A stretch of DNA of 64,000 nt from Tetramitus jugosus (taxonomy: Eukaryota > Heterolobosea > Eutetramitea > Acrasida > Vahlkampfiidae): contig OW569368.1 in the NCBI GenBank assembly GCA_937625935.1, forward strand, positions 1 through 64,000, given 5' to 3'. The translations under genes were made by a program, and so were the position numbers. Under the pieces are notes generated by a model that made no database searches, had not been told where the DNA came from, and saw only the letters and a program-made list of their open reading frames with translations. Below are positions 26,901-36,765 of the stretch, in pieces. The stretch's first letter is position 1, and every line of letters begins with the position of its first letter.

Positions 26901-29702
26901 GCGAGCTGGAAACAATCCGATTCTACTTCAAAAGAAAATCAAACAGCTGTCAGAAGCCGTTCATTCGAGGATGTAGTTGCCAACGTTCAAGAATTTTTAC
27001 ATCAGAAGCGTGTTTGTAACAATCTGTTTGATTCCATTGAAGAGGCAAAGAAGACCAGCAAAACTAGTGCTCTAGACTCTCTTTGTAAACACTATGCAGA
27101 GAAGTATCGCGACTGGATAACTAAAACACCTGCTTATATAACAGCCATACAAATTATCAATATTATCAAGGAATTCAGGGTAGAAATTATCAAATTGAAA
27201 AAGGCTGTCGATATGTTAAATATGAAACGAACAGAATTACTACAACTCACATCAATTGACGACATATGGAGTCAATTAGAGAAGAGAGACCCTAGCGAGA
27301 TTGTTACAAAGTATTTGAATCGTATTCAATCATCTCAAGACATGAAGTTGCATCAAATTCAACTAGGTAAAAAAGATGAGAACATCATTCTTAAGACTAA
27401 TGAAGCATTGGAACAATGGAAACAGACATTAGATGAGTTTAGAGTACAAAAAGCTACTCACTTGTATAATGAGTTGAGTGCTCTTCAGTCCTCTGATGCA
27501 TCTAAACAAGATGATGGTTATGAAAGTGAAGAATATGAAAGCAACGACTCTGTTCTTGAATTGTTATTCAAACAAGCCAAGAACTATGCAAAGTATCATG
27601 ATGATTTGAGTAAGCTCGTATCGAAAATGGAATCTAAATTGGACACCAAGAATGAGTTAGCGCTATTGGATCAAACTCAATACAATTACTCTCATTTCCA
27701 TCACCTAAGACAGCTAATTATAAATGCGAACAAGTATGAACTTGTCACTAGTGATGGAATGAAACAGAAATTGGAACTTATATTGAATGAAGTTTCGAAG
27801 CAATATGAAATTTACAACACTCTCCACAATGCCCTTCAATCAAAAGATCTAAGAACTGTGAAAAAATATGTACTAGAAGCCAGCGGATATGAAGCATCAA
27901 TGAATGATATTTTGAATGATGCTAAACTCTTTTTGAACAAGAAGAAAATTGAGGAGATATCAACCAAACGGAATTTGGAAAAGGCAATGGCTTCCAATGA
28001 TGTCTCTCGCATCATTGAGCTCATTAATCTCGCTGATGAGTTTCCTTCACTAACTCCTATTGTTGCCAAAGCAAGAAGTCAGGTTGGGGGCAATAGAGAT
28101 GATGACACACACTCCAACATATCTTCTCTCGTTAGCACATCGAACCCATTCGAAACTGAAATTAACAAGTTCCTTTCCATGGAGGACGAAGAAGGTCTAA
28201 GCACCTACATTGCTGACAATGAGGATACTATGCCATCGAAGGTGCTTAAACAAGCAAAAGCTGAACTCAACAAGATGAGACGTAAGAACCATGCATCGCA
28301 GAATATCGATAATCGTCATCAATCTCTTACTGAGATGATAGAAAATGCAATCAAAACCAGCAATGTGAAGCAGTTAACAATCGCAAGTGACACTATTGAA
28401 CGACTTAAACTCTCAGCCTCTGACGAATCAGAATTGGATGCTCTGTACGATTTGCTCAACATGGCTCAGGGTGCCCTCCATCAGATACGATCCTCTAATC
28501 CTCATGAATCAAAATCCTATAGCGTGCAACAGTTAGAAGACATGCTAAGAACTGGGTTACTATACAAAAGGAGTAATGATGATACCGAAAAGGAGGCATC
28601 AGCTTTGATTCAAAGATTGATCATGAATATAAGTCAGCTGAGAACTTCTTGTTTATCGCTGCTCCAGCCTCAAAAACAACTTCAGGCTCCATCTATCCAG
28701 TCTCCTCACTCGAAACCTAAACAGCTACTCTCTGCAAAAACGGGTGACGATCTTGTGCGTCAATTAGTTGTATCAATTGTGGATATCATCAGTCACAAAC
28801 CAAAGCGAAGATTCTTCTCTGCCTCCCCTTCTGGTTTTGAAATAATACGCAACTTGAAGCGCCCAGAGGTCGTAAGGCTGACCGACAAGTTCGAATCTCT
28901 TGACATTTACTCTAAGGTGGGAACCAAACTAGACAAGTATGCCATGTCATGTCTGTTTGTTCACTTCCTGTTGTCTGAGAATCAACTCGTCCACATACTG
29001 AACATTATGCTTGTCCAAGAAGGACACATGAGAGAGTATTTTGATTCAAGCTCCATGCTTCTAAATCAAGCATATAGAGAGGAGCTGATACCATACCTTC
29101 AAATGTTGACCATGTTCCACTTTGAATTTGCTTTTACGGAGGCTTCTGAAAGGAAAACGTCCATTACTCTGTCCCACTCTCCCTTGTCATCCCTGACAAG
29201 CATTGTTAATGCAATTTTGCAACCTGAACTGGAGGATGAAGCGCATGACAGGAATCAAAAGAATGACTCTCAAAGAACATCTGATCTCGTCAGAAATGAG
29301 CTCTGTGACACTCTGCTCCAAATTGTGAGTCACAAGTTTAATTCTTTTGGCTTTTTTGTGAGATACGACGTATGGCAAATGATCGAAGAAGTGTCAGAAT
29401 TACGAAGTATCTCTGCCATAGATGTCGGTGGAATTCTCTTGCCTCCAATCGTCCAACAAATCAATGCTACGTATCCCGACGCTGAACCGGAAGACAAATT
29501 CAAGTGCCTCGTGGTGCATTGTGTTGAAGAACAATGTTTGTTGGAGGTGATGATCACGGTATTTAGGGACAAGAGTATGTGGGCCAAATACTATGATATG
29601 AGTGATGACAAGGTTTTACCATTGGTAGTCGATGATAATGCGTGGTATAAGGTGGTAGATAATTTGGAAGGTTTCTGTGTTCCTCCTCTTGGGAAACTTT
29701 GA
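23904..29702 (+). CDS. Large coiled-coil protein with PH-like and C-terminal RUN domain
   Basis: 1932 residues, no intron apparent. Residues 1 to about 370 are Asn/Ser/Thr/Asp-rich and disordered. A PH-like block lies at about 645-740: WKKRYLILTDHALYIFKN, RIPMEELGDLIRF, ending with a helix. Residues about 760-1600 are largely alpha-helical and charged with heptad character. From about 1610 to the end the pattern fits a RUN domain: LVRQLVVSIVDIISH, DKYAMSCLFVHFLLSENQLV, MREYFDSSSMLLNQAYREEL, IPYLQMLTMFHFEFAF. RUN proteins act as effectors of Rap/Rab-type small GTPases, and PH-like domains bind phosphoinositides, so a membrane-trafficking or cytoskeletal role is likely (inference). Ends GFCVPPLGKL. 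Confidence 0.8.
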   Translation: MIGGRTRTNRANTTNTAVSGSPTNNTDTASSSSPSPPSSFTENTLRRLKGLNKKNNSNNGNNDNTASSAAQSNSSNNRLSALFHGKPLMFQRSTTTTANSTTATTATTTTNSTHHRQEEEESADMYDIDSYDSDAKEDAPSNKKAHIDSDSDDSENDSYSSSDEMSEDENNVVEYEENQGGLMINTNNDANSSNNSNDSIIVQQQAHDDNDTGGSHVGDIVEDNHQSTPDETLLKNSNKDHSSKKSPSTRENNRRHKREASRSFSAEDEVLTNNSHDPNDTHDNDDDQTNATNTSQKHQDDEEQGDDEWKQFQTISQFFANNLRSKSVTRQMNEYERYPSSNNVNTVGGDMWSQTPVRSSEMNNDKLSHVSLCKDMARLQPIIHQLLILLPSQTNSNDSKQRREETLQFSCYSMMSQPLQQHQQLIIIALTNLRLFVLDAYDTHNIIHQAPLRDLICITQCTHQPSIISIQYPNDKSSLCHILIQFIDHNNNTNVPKIYGGKTEESPTPLITLKYDFLDRVNYWYHVVYDNSKLLRMETVLNEQELKQREHGEKNQTCVLQFHHQYAIESSCQIHQSAPLCNLLSGFGDEYVLLSCVIQTYHQGKHSSEMTQSRHVNDNDTFINEDDQPVDDESYQEKSTKNSMKKQQHWKKRYLILTDHALYIFKNISSVPTSISQCYHTMVKRRIPMEELGDLIRFNNQHRLLLIRVPVDEYDVLLKAHCPSIIDRLCHNLQLLFFPSSNEQQHGEENLVQYFDSLNQVLRFALLGKTKTHIQRNNLLKEYSSVIQLLRTAITQHDAITMKAMIQYANIIEEHSASNNNNSFKITDTQVAIKQTALKEIMKIKDQEKLKEEYSKALQNANIEAIEECSKRISQLKLVYEPLKSFLKQSLDHKNQLIKRAELLEHLRKLITSDDADQNEIETVFKETFSSMSSSSPSVLQVKEIEQYQSFKKMHELHVQRRCMLKRLEEAKQNHDADRLLTIVECIKYMDQNINSLSPASWKQSDSTSKENQTAVRSRSFEDVVANVQEFLHQKRVCNNLFDSIEEAKKTSKTSALDSLCKHYAEKYRDWITKTPAYITAIQIINIIKEFRVEIIKLKKAVDMLNMKRTELLQLTSIDDIWSQLEKRDPSEIVTKYLNRIQSSQDMKLHQIQLGKKDENIILKTNEALEQWKQTLDEFRVQKATHLYNELSALQSSDASKQDDGYESEEYESNDSVLELLFKQAKNYAKYHDDLSKLVSKMESKLDTKNELALLDQTQYNYSHFHHLRQLIINANKYELVTSDGMKQKLELILNEVSKQYEIYNTLHNALQSKDLRTVKKYVLEASGYEASMNDILNDAKLFLNKKKIEEISTKRNLEKAMASNDVSRIIELINLADEFPSLTPIVAKARSQVGGNRDDDTHSNISSLVSTSNPFETEINKFLSMEDEEGLSTYIADNEDTMPSKVLKQAKAELNKMRRKNHASQNIDNRHQSLTEMIENAIKTSNVKQLTIASDTIERLKLSASDESELDALYDLLNMAQGALHQIRSSNPHESKSYSVQQLEDMLRTGLLYKRSNDDTEKEASALIQRLIMNISQLRTSCLSLLQPQKQLQAPSIQSPHSKPKQLLSAKTGDDLVRQLVVSIVDIISHKPKRRFFSASPSGFEIIRNLKRPEVVRLTDKFESLDIYSKVGTKLDKYAMSCLFVHFLLSENQLVHILNIMLVQEGHMREYFDSSSMLLNQAYREELIPYLQMLTMFHFEFAFTEASERKTSITLSHSPLSSLTSIVNAILQPELEDEAHDRNQKNDSQRTSDLVRNELCDTLLQIVSHKFNSFGFFVRYDVWQMIEEVSELRSISAIDVGGILLPPIVQQINATYPDAEPEDKFKCLVVHCVEEQCLLEVMITVFRDKSMWAKYYDMSDDKVLPLVVDDNAWYKVVDNLEGFCVPPLGKL

Positions 29703-30056
29703 TGGACATATATTGATGCTATCCTCTTTTGTCAATTTCCGGGGTGTGGTGACCACCAATTTGATTCTCTGGACAATTCAAGCCACAATGAATTTCCATT
29801 GACGGATGAGATCCGCCAAAAAATAACCATCCCCAGACCATGGAACACACTCGCCCGCTTCATTCACATTCTATTGACTGGCCAAAACAGAGCACTTCCC
29901 CCACAAATCAATTAAATTATTCATACTGCCGTGTAACCAAGCTGTTGTCTTGCTCGAATCCACCTCTTTCTTCATATGCAAAGTCCTTCCCATGCTTTCT
30001 CTTTCGATCATTCATTAACAAAGAGTCACAATAACAATCTCGATTGCATTTTCAAC
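29703..30056. other. Intergenic
   Basis: About 350 bp. The downstream frame is open back to 29976, but I place the start at the ATG at 30057. No other feature seen. Confidence 0.4.
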
Positions 30057-30848
30057 ATGGCATCGAACCCAGCAACAAACCAACAGGAGAATGCATCGCC
30101 AATAACTGTGTCTTCCTCCGAAGCGATTCGAGCTGAACCCAATCCATGCATGATGCTTCACATGATCCCAGAACTGGGACCTGAGTACGTCTCGAGGATG
30201 AATTCTGAGTTCTATGAGCACGCACGGACTCCTCATTCTTATTCTACGAGGCATAGAATATTCCCATTAGACAGTGGTACTAACTCCCCGCACTCAACAT
30301 ATGATCTCGAGTTCAAGTCAGAGAGCCTGAGTGACTTAATGGCTGAAGGAATAAAGAGGGAAGAGAGGAGTGAACTTTCGTGGGTAATAGGCAACTGTAC
30401 TACCAGAACAGAAGCAAATGTAGCGTCAATTCCTACACACATCCCAACTCTAAATCATCCTCTTACTCAAACTGTGGCGCCTGCTGTAAGGGTGGGTCGC
30501 CAAAACTGTCACCAATATACATTTCAGGTACTCATCCAAAACTCATCACTAGAAAATGAGGAACTGCCGCAAAACTCATCACAAGTGCTTAATTACTCCC
30601 ATCTTTGTACCACAACACTATCCAGTACTGACAATTGGAATCAGGGCAAGAAAACAAGGTCATCCGAACAGGAGCAAGTAACAGTGGAGAAGTCAAGGAA
30701 GAAGCAGGCCTCTCTCCATAGAAACCAATCTCGAACGTTACAGACATCCGCACGGGCAACTGACAATACATTGACCGTTGGACGAAAGGGAGTAAAAAGA
30801 AAGACTCCTTATGACGACTTGATGTCCAGCTTCAAGAGCCCAAGGTAG
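30057..30848 (+). CDS. Basic, probably nuclear protein of unknown function
   Basis: 263 residues from MASNPATNQQENASP. Hydrophilic and rich in Ser, Thr and Asn, without signal peptide or membrane segments. The C-terminal quarter is basic, with VEKSRKKQA and GRKGVKRKTPYDDLM, which look like nuclear localisation signals. The last six codons (SSFKSPR region) and the stop lie inside the first copy of the 193-bp duplication, so the present C-terminus may have been created by that event. Family not recognised. Confidence 0.55.
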   Translation: MASNPATNQQENASPITVSSSEAIRAEPNPCMMLHMIPELGPEYVSRMNSEFYEHARTPHSYSTRHRIFPLDSGTNSPHSTYDLEFKSESLSDLMAEGIKREERSELSWVIGNCTTRTEANVASIPTHIPTLNHPLTQTVAPAVRVGRQNCHQYTFQVLIQNSSLENEELPQNSSQVLNYSHLCTTTLSSTDNWNQGKKTRSSEQEQVTVEKSRKKQASLHRNQSRTLQTSARATDNTLTVGRKGVKRKTPYDDLMSSFKSPR

Positions 30849-31018
30849 ATTCAGTGTATCTTCTGCCAACATCACTTATGACAGTAGCCAAAAGCAACAC
30901 GAACGAGCGGTGGACCACCGCTTACAATATTGATTTTATTTTTGATTCTCGCGAGGGAATCTTATTTTTCCGCCCCTTTTTTTGCGAACTCGAGAAAGAA
31001 CAAAGAACCACCAATCAC
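30826..31018. repeat. 193-bp perfect direct repeat, copy 1
   Basis: Identical by eye to 31630-31822, including the run CCCC followed by seven T. It covers the 3' end of the 263-aa CDS and almost the whole gap up to the 43-aa gene, ending 21 bp before that ATG. Here it would serve as 3' flank and promoter/leader. Confidence 0.95.
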
Positions 31019-31039
31019 AACAAGAAAAAGCAAGCAATT

Positions 31040-31292
31040 ATGTCTGATAAGCAACCAGTACGTTTATCATTATCTCAGCCTGATTTTATTTTTTTCTTTA
31101 CGAGAAATTGTTTGGAAGTTGATCACTCATCATTCATTGATACTGACCAATCATTCTTTTTTTATTCTTCTTCTTCAGACCACATCAAACGCCTCAGAGG
31201 CCTCCACCCATGGTCACAAGGTGATTCTCGCTGCTCAAAGCTTGTTCTTTAGACAACTCATTTTGGAAGAAATGAAAAAACAAAAGCAATAA
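31040..31292 (+). CDS. 43-residue small protein, two exons
   Basis: Exon 1 is ATG plus five codons (31040-31057, MSDKQP). The intron is 31058-31178, with donor GTACGT and acceptor TTCTTCTTCAG after a pyrimidine-rich tract. Exon 2 (31179-31292) reads TTSNASEASTHGHKVILAAQ and SLFFRQLILEEMKKQKQ, then stop. Strong splice signals and phase-0 joining support a real gene despite its size. The part HKVILAAQSLFFRQLI recalls the start of a BTB fold (HKxxLAAxSxxFRxL), but it is too short for one. Function unknown. Confidence 0.6.
31058..31178 (+). other. Intron of the 43-aa gene (121 nt)
   Basis: GTACGT at the 5' end and a T/C-rich tract before TTCAG at the 3' end. Confidence 0.75.
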
Positions 31293-31436
31293 TTTTTTTC
31301 GAGGCGCCAAAATTCCCCCAAAAACACATCTCAATTGTACACAATTCTCTTGACATGTTCAAGAACATTAAAAGGGTGATTTTGTATTATCAATAAACAA
31401 ATTCTCCCAATTACCAACAAATTCACAAACTTAAAT

Positions 31437-34259
31437 TTATAGCGTCATAATGGTTTGTGAGCGTTTCTTTGAAACAGCAAAGCCAGAAATGATTTTTTGT
31501 GTTTCTTTTTCCCGTTGTAATCTCTTCATGGCCTGATAGAATTCACTCGTGTGGAACCTCGAGTAACTGTCTGTCAACACAAGGCTCACTTCTCTTTGCA
31601 AACGATCAAAAAGTTCATCAGGATATGAGCCAGCTTCAAGAGCCCAAGGTAGATTCAGTGTATCTTCTGCCAACATCACTTATGACAGTAGCCAAAAGCA
31701 ACACGAACGAGCGGTGGACCACCGCTTACAATATTGATTTTATTTTTGATTCTCGCGAGGGAATCTTATTTTTCCGCCCCTTTTTTTGCGAACTCGAGAA
31801 AGAACAAAGAACCACCAATCACTGTCCCCTGTTGTACTGTTCATTGAGTGTTCAATGGGTCGTACGAGAGAACGTGGGACATTGATCTCAGATTCCGCAC
31901 CTCTGGCGAGGAATTGATTATAGATTCGAGGCACGAGCTCACATCTCTTGGACGGTTCACTCTCCTTGTATTCGAGCACGACTACAGAGAAGTGAAAAAG
32001 GAGAGTTAGATTGAAATGTCGGCGATGTCAAGTTGCGTAAAATGTCAAGAGGTACATACCCTCATAGAATTTCAAATTTTCAGCTGACCATTCATGCTGG
32101 CAGAACAGGGCGAATATGTGCCGAAGATCGGGGCTGCTCATTACTTCTTCAAACAGGATAGCGGATGATGTTTCATGCTCAATTGACTCATCACTGTCCA
32201 TATTCTGTGTCGAGCAGTCGTTAATAGACTTACGGTTTGACCGCCAATTGTATTCTAAATACACCCATTCTGTGTTGTATGTGATACATGGCAAATCCTC
32301 TTGCGATTGTTCTTTCGATATGTATGGCTCGAGGTACGATATGATATTTTCTTTGGTAATATGACTGATGGATAACATGCTCCACATCTCTCTCCACTTT
32401 TGATCATTTAAGAATCGAGAGACAGATAATAAAGAGGCCAAAGCACTTGGTGCACTTCCTGAGCAAAGATCCTTTCGATATTGTCTCAAGAGCGATGGTA
32501 GGATGATCTCTCTCTTATCGACATCAAATCTTACGTGCTTGTTGATGTAATTGACTGCAGCATGATCTAAAACTTGATCAATTGTCTCAATTGAGATGGC
32601 TGAGGGAATCGCACTTGAATGACACCCATTGCATAGTATGAAATGAATTCTATAGTCGAACTGAGTAGTCGGTCTATATTCTTCTAGATAGTACTTGTAA
32701 TCTGGAGCGGACTGATGTCGCAGGATAACGTGATAAAGATCATTAGGACAGACTTTGTATGGTCCTATGAAGTAGAAATCAGTCTGAAGAAACACTTCTC
32801 GAGAAAAAGAATCGTCTGCACAACCTCTGACAATCAAAGCATGAATTACCATCATGTTGTAAACATTGATAAAGAGAGACAACTTTTCCTCGTCGCCCAA
32901 CATACTAACATCCAATTCTCGTAATAACTGAGCCACCATCTTCATTTCATTAAACTGATCGCTGATAGAGATGGATACATAATCTACGTAGTCCTTTGTT
33001 ACGAATGGATCTGACAGTACACGGGACATGACGGCTTCTACTTTCCGGACAATGATCATGCTTGAACACGATTGATGAACTTTTTGCCAAAAATTCTGCT
33101 CTCGATTATCATACATCATAACGTTGATAATATCATTATACAGTCTAGGGTGTTCCATATTCATGAAGCGATAGTACCGATCAGGATGAAACTGATCCAC
33201 ATGACAAGGGTGGTAGGGAACAGGAACAAGTACATATAATCTGCGCTGTTGTTGATAATATCTATAGGATTGACTATGCGGAGCAAATACACGATTCATA
33301 AAACATAAGATATCATCCCACGTCCAGCTATTTGCGAATCGATGGAACAGATATTGCATTAAATAGATTCCTTGAACACAACGACCAACATCACTGCATA
33401 CTGAAACAGCAGTCGAATCAGTTTCGCTTTGAGGAGCTTGATCTTCAAAGTGAAAAGCAACCGATACATACATGTCATGTATTAACTGACACAACTCATG
33501 TTCTAATAACAAGTCATCGACCAAAGTAGTTTCATTCTTCTTCGCAACAATACAATTCACATCAGTATGCGATGCACTGATTGGAGAAAAATTGCTTCTG
33601 ATCTTGTCCATAATGGTGCCACGGCGAGGAGACGGCGTGTTAGGTCGGATGTCATCTCTTGTTGCATCTAAGCAATGGAAATCTTTGGTGGGTATGAATG
33701 GCAACGAAGAATCAGTTGTATCACATTGTAGTTCGTCTTTGTCGATACGAATACTATCTTCACTATCATCATATTCATCGTCAGCAGGTTCCTGTAGCTC
33801 TCCTCTATATGACAACAACACAATAGATTGATGACAAGTCTCACTATCGAGTGAATGGTCATCAAAAGAGCAAGTAGAATAAATAGATATTCTCTTATTG
33901 TTGTACAATGCGTTCAGATGATCGCAATCATGACTGACCAAACATGTCACACTCCAATCATCGCAGTCGTAGTCTCTTTGCGCGCCATAATTTTCCAATT
34001 CCCAATCCTCGAACTCCGACTTGGAGAAATAATCCTCGCTTGAAAAAGAGAAAGCACTCATGAGATTGCATGTACACAGCCATTCTTCATCACTGTTGTT
34101 ACGAAAACTGGAATCGTTGTTGTTGGGAGTGTACATGGGATTCTCAAAAATTGTTATCTCGTTGTCCAATAACTCATTCTGATGAACCATACACCACTCT
34201 TCTTCTTCTGGCGCGTCATTGCAGAGAGAATTCTGTGGTCCTAGGTACAGAGGATTCAT
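31437..34259 (-). CDS. DEP-like / DUF547 / RGS fusion protein, three exons
   Basis: Exons 34259-32060, 31981-31823 and 31666-31437 join in phase to give 862 residues. The start MNPLYLGPQ is the first ATG in the frame. Residues 1-220 are acidic and disordered. Around 250-330 (CVQGIYLMQYLFHRFANSWT) a DEP-like fold is likely. Residues about 445-600 match DUF547: EKLSLFINVYNMMVIHALIV, FYFIGPYKVCPNDLYHVILR, YRIHFILCNGCHSSAIPS, EIILPSLLRQYRKDL. From about 710 an RGS domain runs through all three exons: FEEVMSSPDLRHIFALFCQH, WSAENLKFYEVVLEYKES, INVPRSLVRPIEHSM, ELFDRLQREVSLVLTDSYSR, FHTSEFYQAMKRL. RGS domains speed GTP hydrolysis on G-alpha; DUF547 function is unclear but resembles papain-like/plant MIP1-associated domains. 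Predicted role: G-protein signalling at membranes. The last intron and the first 37 bp of exon 3 are duplicated at 30826-31018. Confidence 0.85.
31630..31822. repeat. 193-bp perfect direct repeat, copy 2 (carries an intron)
   Basis: On the RGS strand this copy begins exactly at the GT of the last intron (31822) and contains all 156 nt of that intron (31822-31667) plus 37 nt of exon 3. The other copy is at 30826-31018 in the same orientation. Confidence 0.95.
31982..32059 (-). other. Intron 1 of the RGS gene (78 nt)
   Basis: Donor GTATGT after GAGG, acceptor TTCTCTGTAG. Joining gives ENLKFYEVVLEY, an uninterrupted RGS helix. Confidence 0.85.
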
Positions 34260-34709
34260 GTATGGTTGATGTGTTGTCAGTTTGTGTCTGGTTGGGCTGA
34301 ATAAAATCCTGTGGGAAAATTGTTCCTCTGCTCTTTGCCCCAAAAAAGGAGTGGATGCTGACGGGTGAAGTTTGGGACCTTCGTACTTGAGACTTTGCGG
34401 GAATCAACAATTGAGACAAAATAAATGGTTGAGCTGGAGTTGTTTTCTTTGTGTTGAATGCTGCAGGAAAAGCATCTCTAGTCTGTCTCAAATGGAGGGT
34501 CACAACTTTGATATGACCTACTCCGGAAACTCCATGTGAGTCTTGGAGGCATGGAGGAGAAACACAGATGACACATCGAAATCAATAATTCCCCGATTAT
34601 GGGAATCGGAGAGGCAAGGTGCTAAGACCACACTCCAGAACATTGTTCTGATCATTATCCATCAGAAACATCGTTCGCAAGCTCAGTGCATCTTTGAAGT
34701 ACAAGCAAA
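34260..34709. other. Divergent promoter region
   Basis: About 450 bp between the divergent RGS gene and the 650-aa gene. No gene seen; it should hold promoters for both. Confidence 0.45.
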
Positions 34710-36662
34710 ATGAAGAAAAATCTTGTCAATAACGCTAAGTTGGCGCGATTGGTAGTTGGCACCGTTGTGCTATTGAGTATTAGTTTATGGCTAGTAAGAG
34801 CTGGTTCTTGTGCTTCAATGTCCGCAGATAGTCAATTTATCCAGTCCTGTATTGACTTTTGCGTTAAGCAGCGCAAAATTCCATCCAAGAATCATTGTAA
34901 GCTGTATTGTGAGGGAGGTCTTAAGAAGGTGAGGCATACAGAGTTGGGATCAGTGGAGATTTATGTTGATGACCAATTGATTGTCAAGACTAAACACAAT
35001 CGAGGTGCAGGCAAGAACGATCAACGACAAAATCGTCACCCAAAGACTCATCATCAGATGAATCATCCGACTAAGAAGCATTCTCGAGGAGAGTATGAAG
35101 AGGAAAGTGATCTAGTAGCAGGGAAACTGACATCAATCAATTCTGCCAGCATTGTTTCTCCTGAATATGGCTCATTCACAACTTCATTGGTTATTAAGCC
35201 TCAACTCGCTCAACTTACAAAGTTCCCCACTCTAAATCTTGATTTAATCAAGGATTTAGAGGTTCATTCAACTGTATCAAACTTTGACAGGAACTTTTAT
35301 ACTACACCATCATCGTTCGATGAATTGATTGCATATCAAGGTGAATTGATGCAGATGTTATACAAGGAGGCGAGTCAAGTTTTCCAAACTCCTGGCGTGC
35401 AATATCCTGAGGGTACCATGATTCATATGTTACCGATGCCGATTCCAGTGTCTCAAGAACAGTTGAATAATCAAGAGTTTATGAACTCAATGTTCAATGT
35501 TGTTCCTGAAAACCAATTAGAATTCACGGTATCAAGTCCCTTGACCTTCTCAGATGCTCATAAGGACTTCCTCTTGAACGTGAAGACAGATAATGCTCAA
35601 CACAATCAAGGACTAACAGCAGAACAGAGCCAAACTGTTGCAAACTTAGAGAGTCAAGCACAACAATATATGAGTGATTTCATGCAACTTGCTGTGCTCT
35701 GTCAGAATGCTTATGATTTGTACTTGACTCAGAATGACTTGAGACCAATATCTTACACTTTGGATAAGTTTACTCCAACGAATTCAGACTGCGTTCAATC
35801 GAATGAAAAGTTGCTCCTTTACCAACAAAAATCAAAAGAAGTGTCTGACTATTTGATGAACATTAATCCGTATAATGAGTTGTACGTTGCACTCGGGAAG
35901 CAAACAGTGAATAGGCCCCATTGGTCATATGGCAAATCAGATATAGAAGCGTTTAGAAACTATCATAGAAACTTGGATGAGCACTCTCAATCATCCAGAA
36001 GCAGCATGTTCAGCATTCCGATTAGCGTTTGTAAGTCATTCTTCAGAAAGCAGTATTTCGGTGATGTCGAATCGACTGATGCATCACTGAGAGCATCATT
36101 ATCATTCACTGGATTGGGTTGGCAAGAGATCTCAGTGGATCCTAGCTCGGAATGGTTCAACATCAACACTGTATCCAAGTACGCCGATTATCCTCAATAT
36201 ACAACAAAGAATTACTTTGACTCTAAGGGGTTGTTGTCTAGAATGCCTATCAAGGCTCTCATTGCCTACAAACCAAAACTGAAGATGAGAATAAGCAGCA
36301 AAATGAAGCAAGAGTTTGTTCAGAGATCAATCTCCTCTGTTTCTCGTCCCTTTGAAGTTGGTCCCTTTGTATTCAATCGCGTCGATATTCATAGTGTCTG
36401 GGGTTCAAGCTCTGACTTGCAGTATGAAATGGAATTGACTTGCAACCTCAATGACCCTCAAGTATTTGCCATCAAAACTGTGCCTGTAGTGCCTTCCAAG
36501 TTCACTGGCTCTCAACCCGTAGTACCGAATCCTTCACCATGTCCAACACGTTCCATACTCACAACATTTACTCGAGTCAGAGACTTTTCCCTCTTACTGA
36601 CCAAGCCATTGACTTTCCAGCCAAGATCCGTATTATCTGGCGTAAGGAGAAGTATTGTGTAA
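34710..36662 (+). CDS. Secreted or signal-anchored protein of unknown function
   Basis: 650 residues. The N-terminal hydrophobic segment LVVGTVVLLSISLWLVRAGSC after a basic start predicts a signal peptide or anchor. Six Cys cluster soon after (SCIDFCVKQRK, HCKLYCEGG). A His/Lys/Gln-rich linker at about 95-125 separates this from a long folded region with repeated polar segments (for example WSYGKSDIEAFRNYHRNLDE) and a C-terminal beta-like part (FEVGPFVFNRVDIHSVWG). No catalytic motif recognised. The next gene starts about 100 bp downstream on the same strand. Confidence 0.65.
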   Translation: MKKNLVNNAKLARLVVGTVVLLSISLWLVRAGSCASMSADSQFIQSCIDFCVKQRKIPSKNHCKLYCEGGLKKVRHTELGSVEIYVDDQLIVKTKHNRGAGKNDQRQNRHPKTHHQMNHPTKKHSRGEYEEESDLVAGKLTSINSASIVSPEYGSFTTSLVIKPQLAQLTKFPTLNLDLIKDLEVHSTVSNFDRNFYTTPSSFDELIAYQGELMQMLYKEASQVFQTPGVQYPEGTMIHMLPMPIPVSQEQLNNQEFMNSMFNVVPENQLEFTVSSPLTFSDAHKDFLLNVKTDNAQHNQGLTAEQSQTVANLESQAQQYMSDFMQLAVLCQNAYDLYLTQNDLRPISYTLDKFTPTNSDCVQSNEKLLLYQQKSKEVSDYLMNINPYNELYVALGKQTVNRPHWSYGKSDIEAFRNYHRNLDEHSQSSRSSMFSIPISVCKSFFRKQYFGDVESTDASLRASLSFTGLGWQEISVDPSSEWFNINTVSKYADYPQYTTKNYFDSKGLLSRMPIKALIAYKPKLKMRISSKMKQEFVQRSISSVSRPFEVGPFVFNRVDIHSVWGSSSDLQYEMELTCNLNDPQVFAIKTVPVVPSKFTGSQPVVPNPSPCPTRSILTTFTRVRDFSLLLTKPLTFQPRSVLSGVRRSIV

Positions 36663-36765
36663 GCTTCATCCAATAAATGCTTCAAGCCCAGTCACGCACA
36701 CCAAAGAAAGTTCTCAACTCAATGAAACACAAAAAATAATTGCATTGTGTTCGGAGCTAAGAAAG

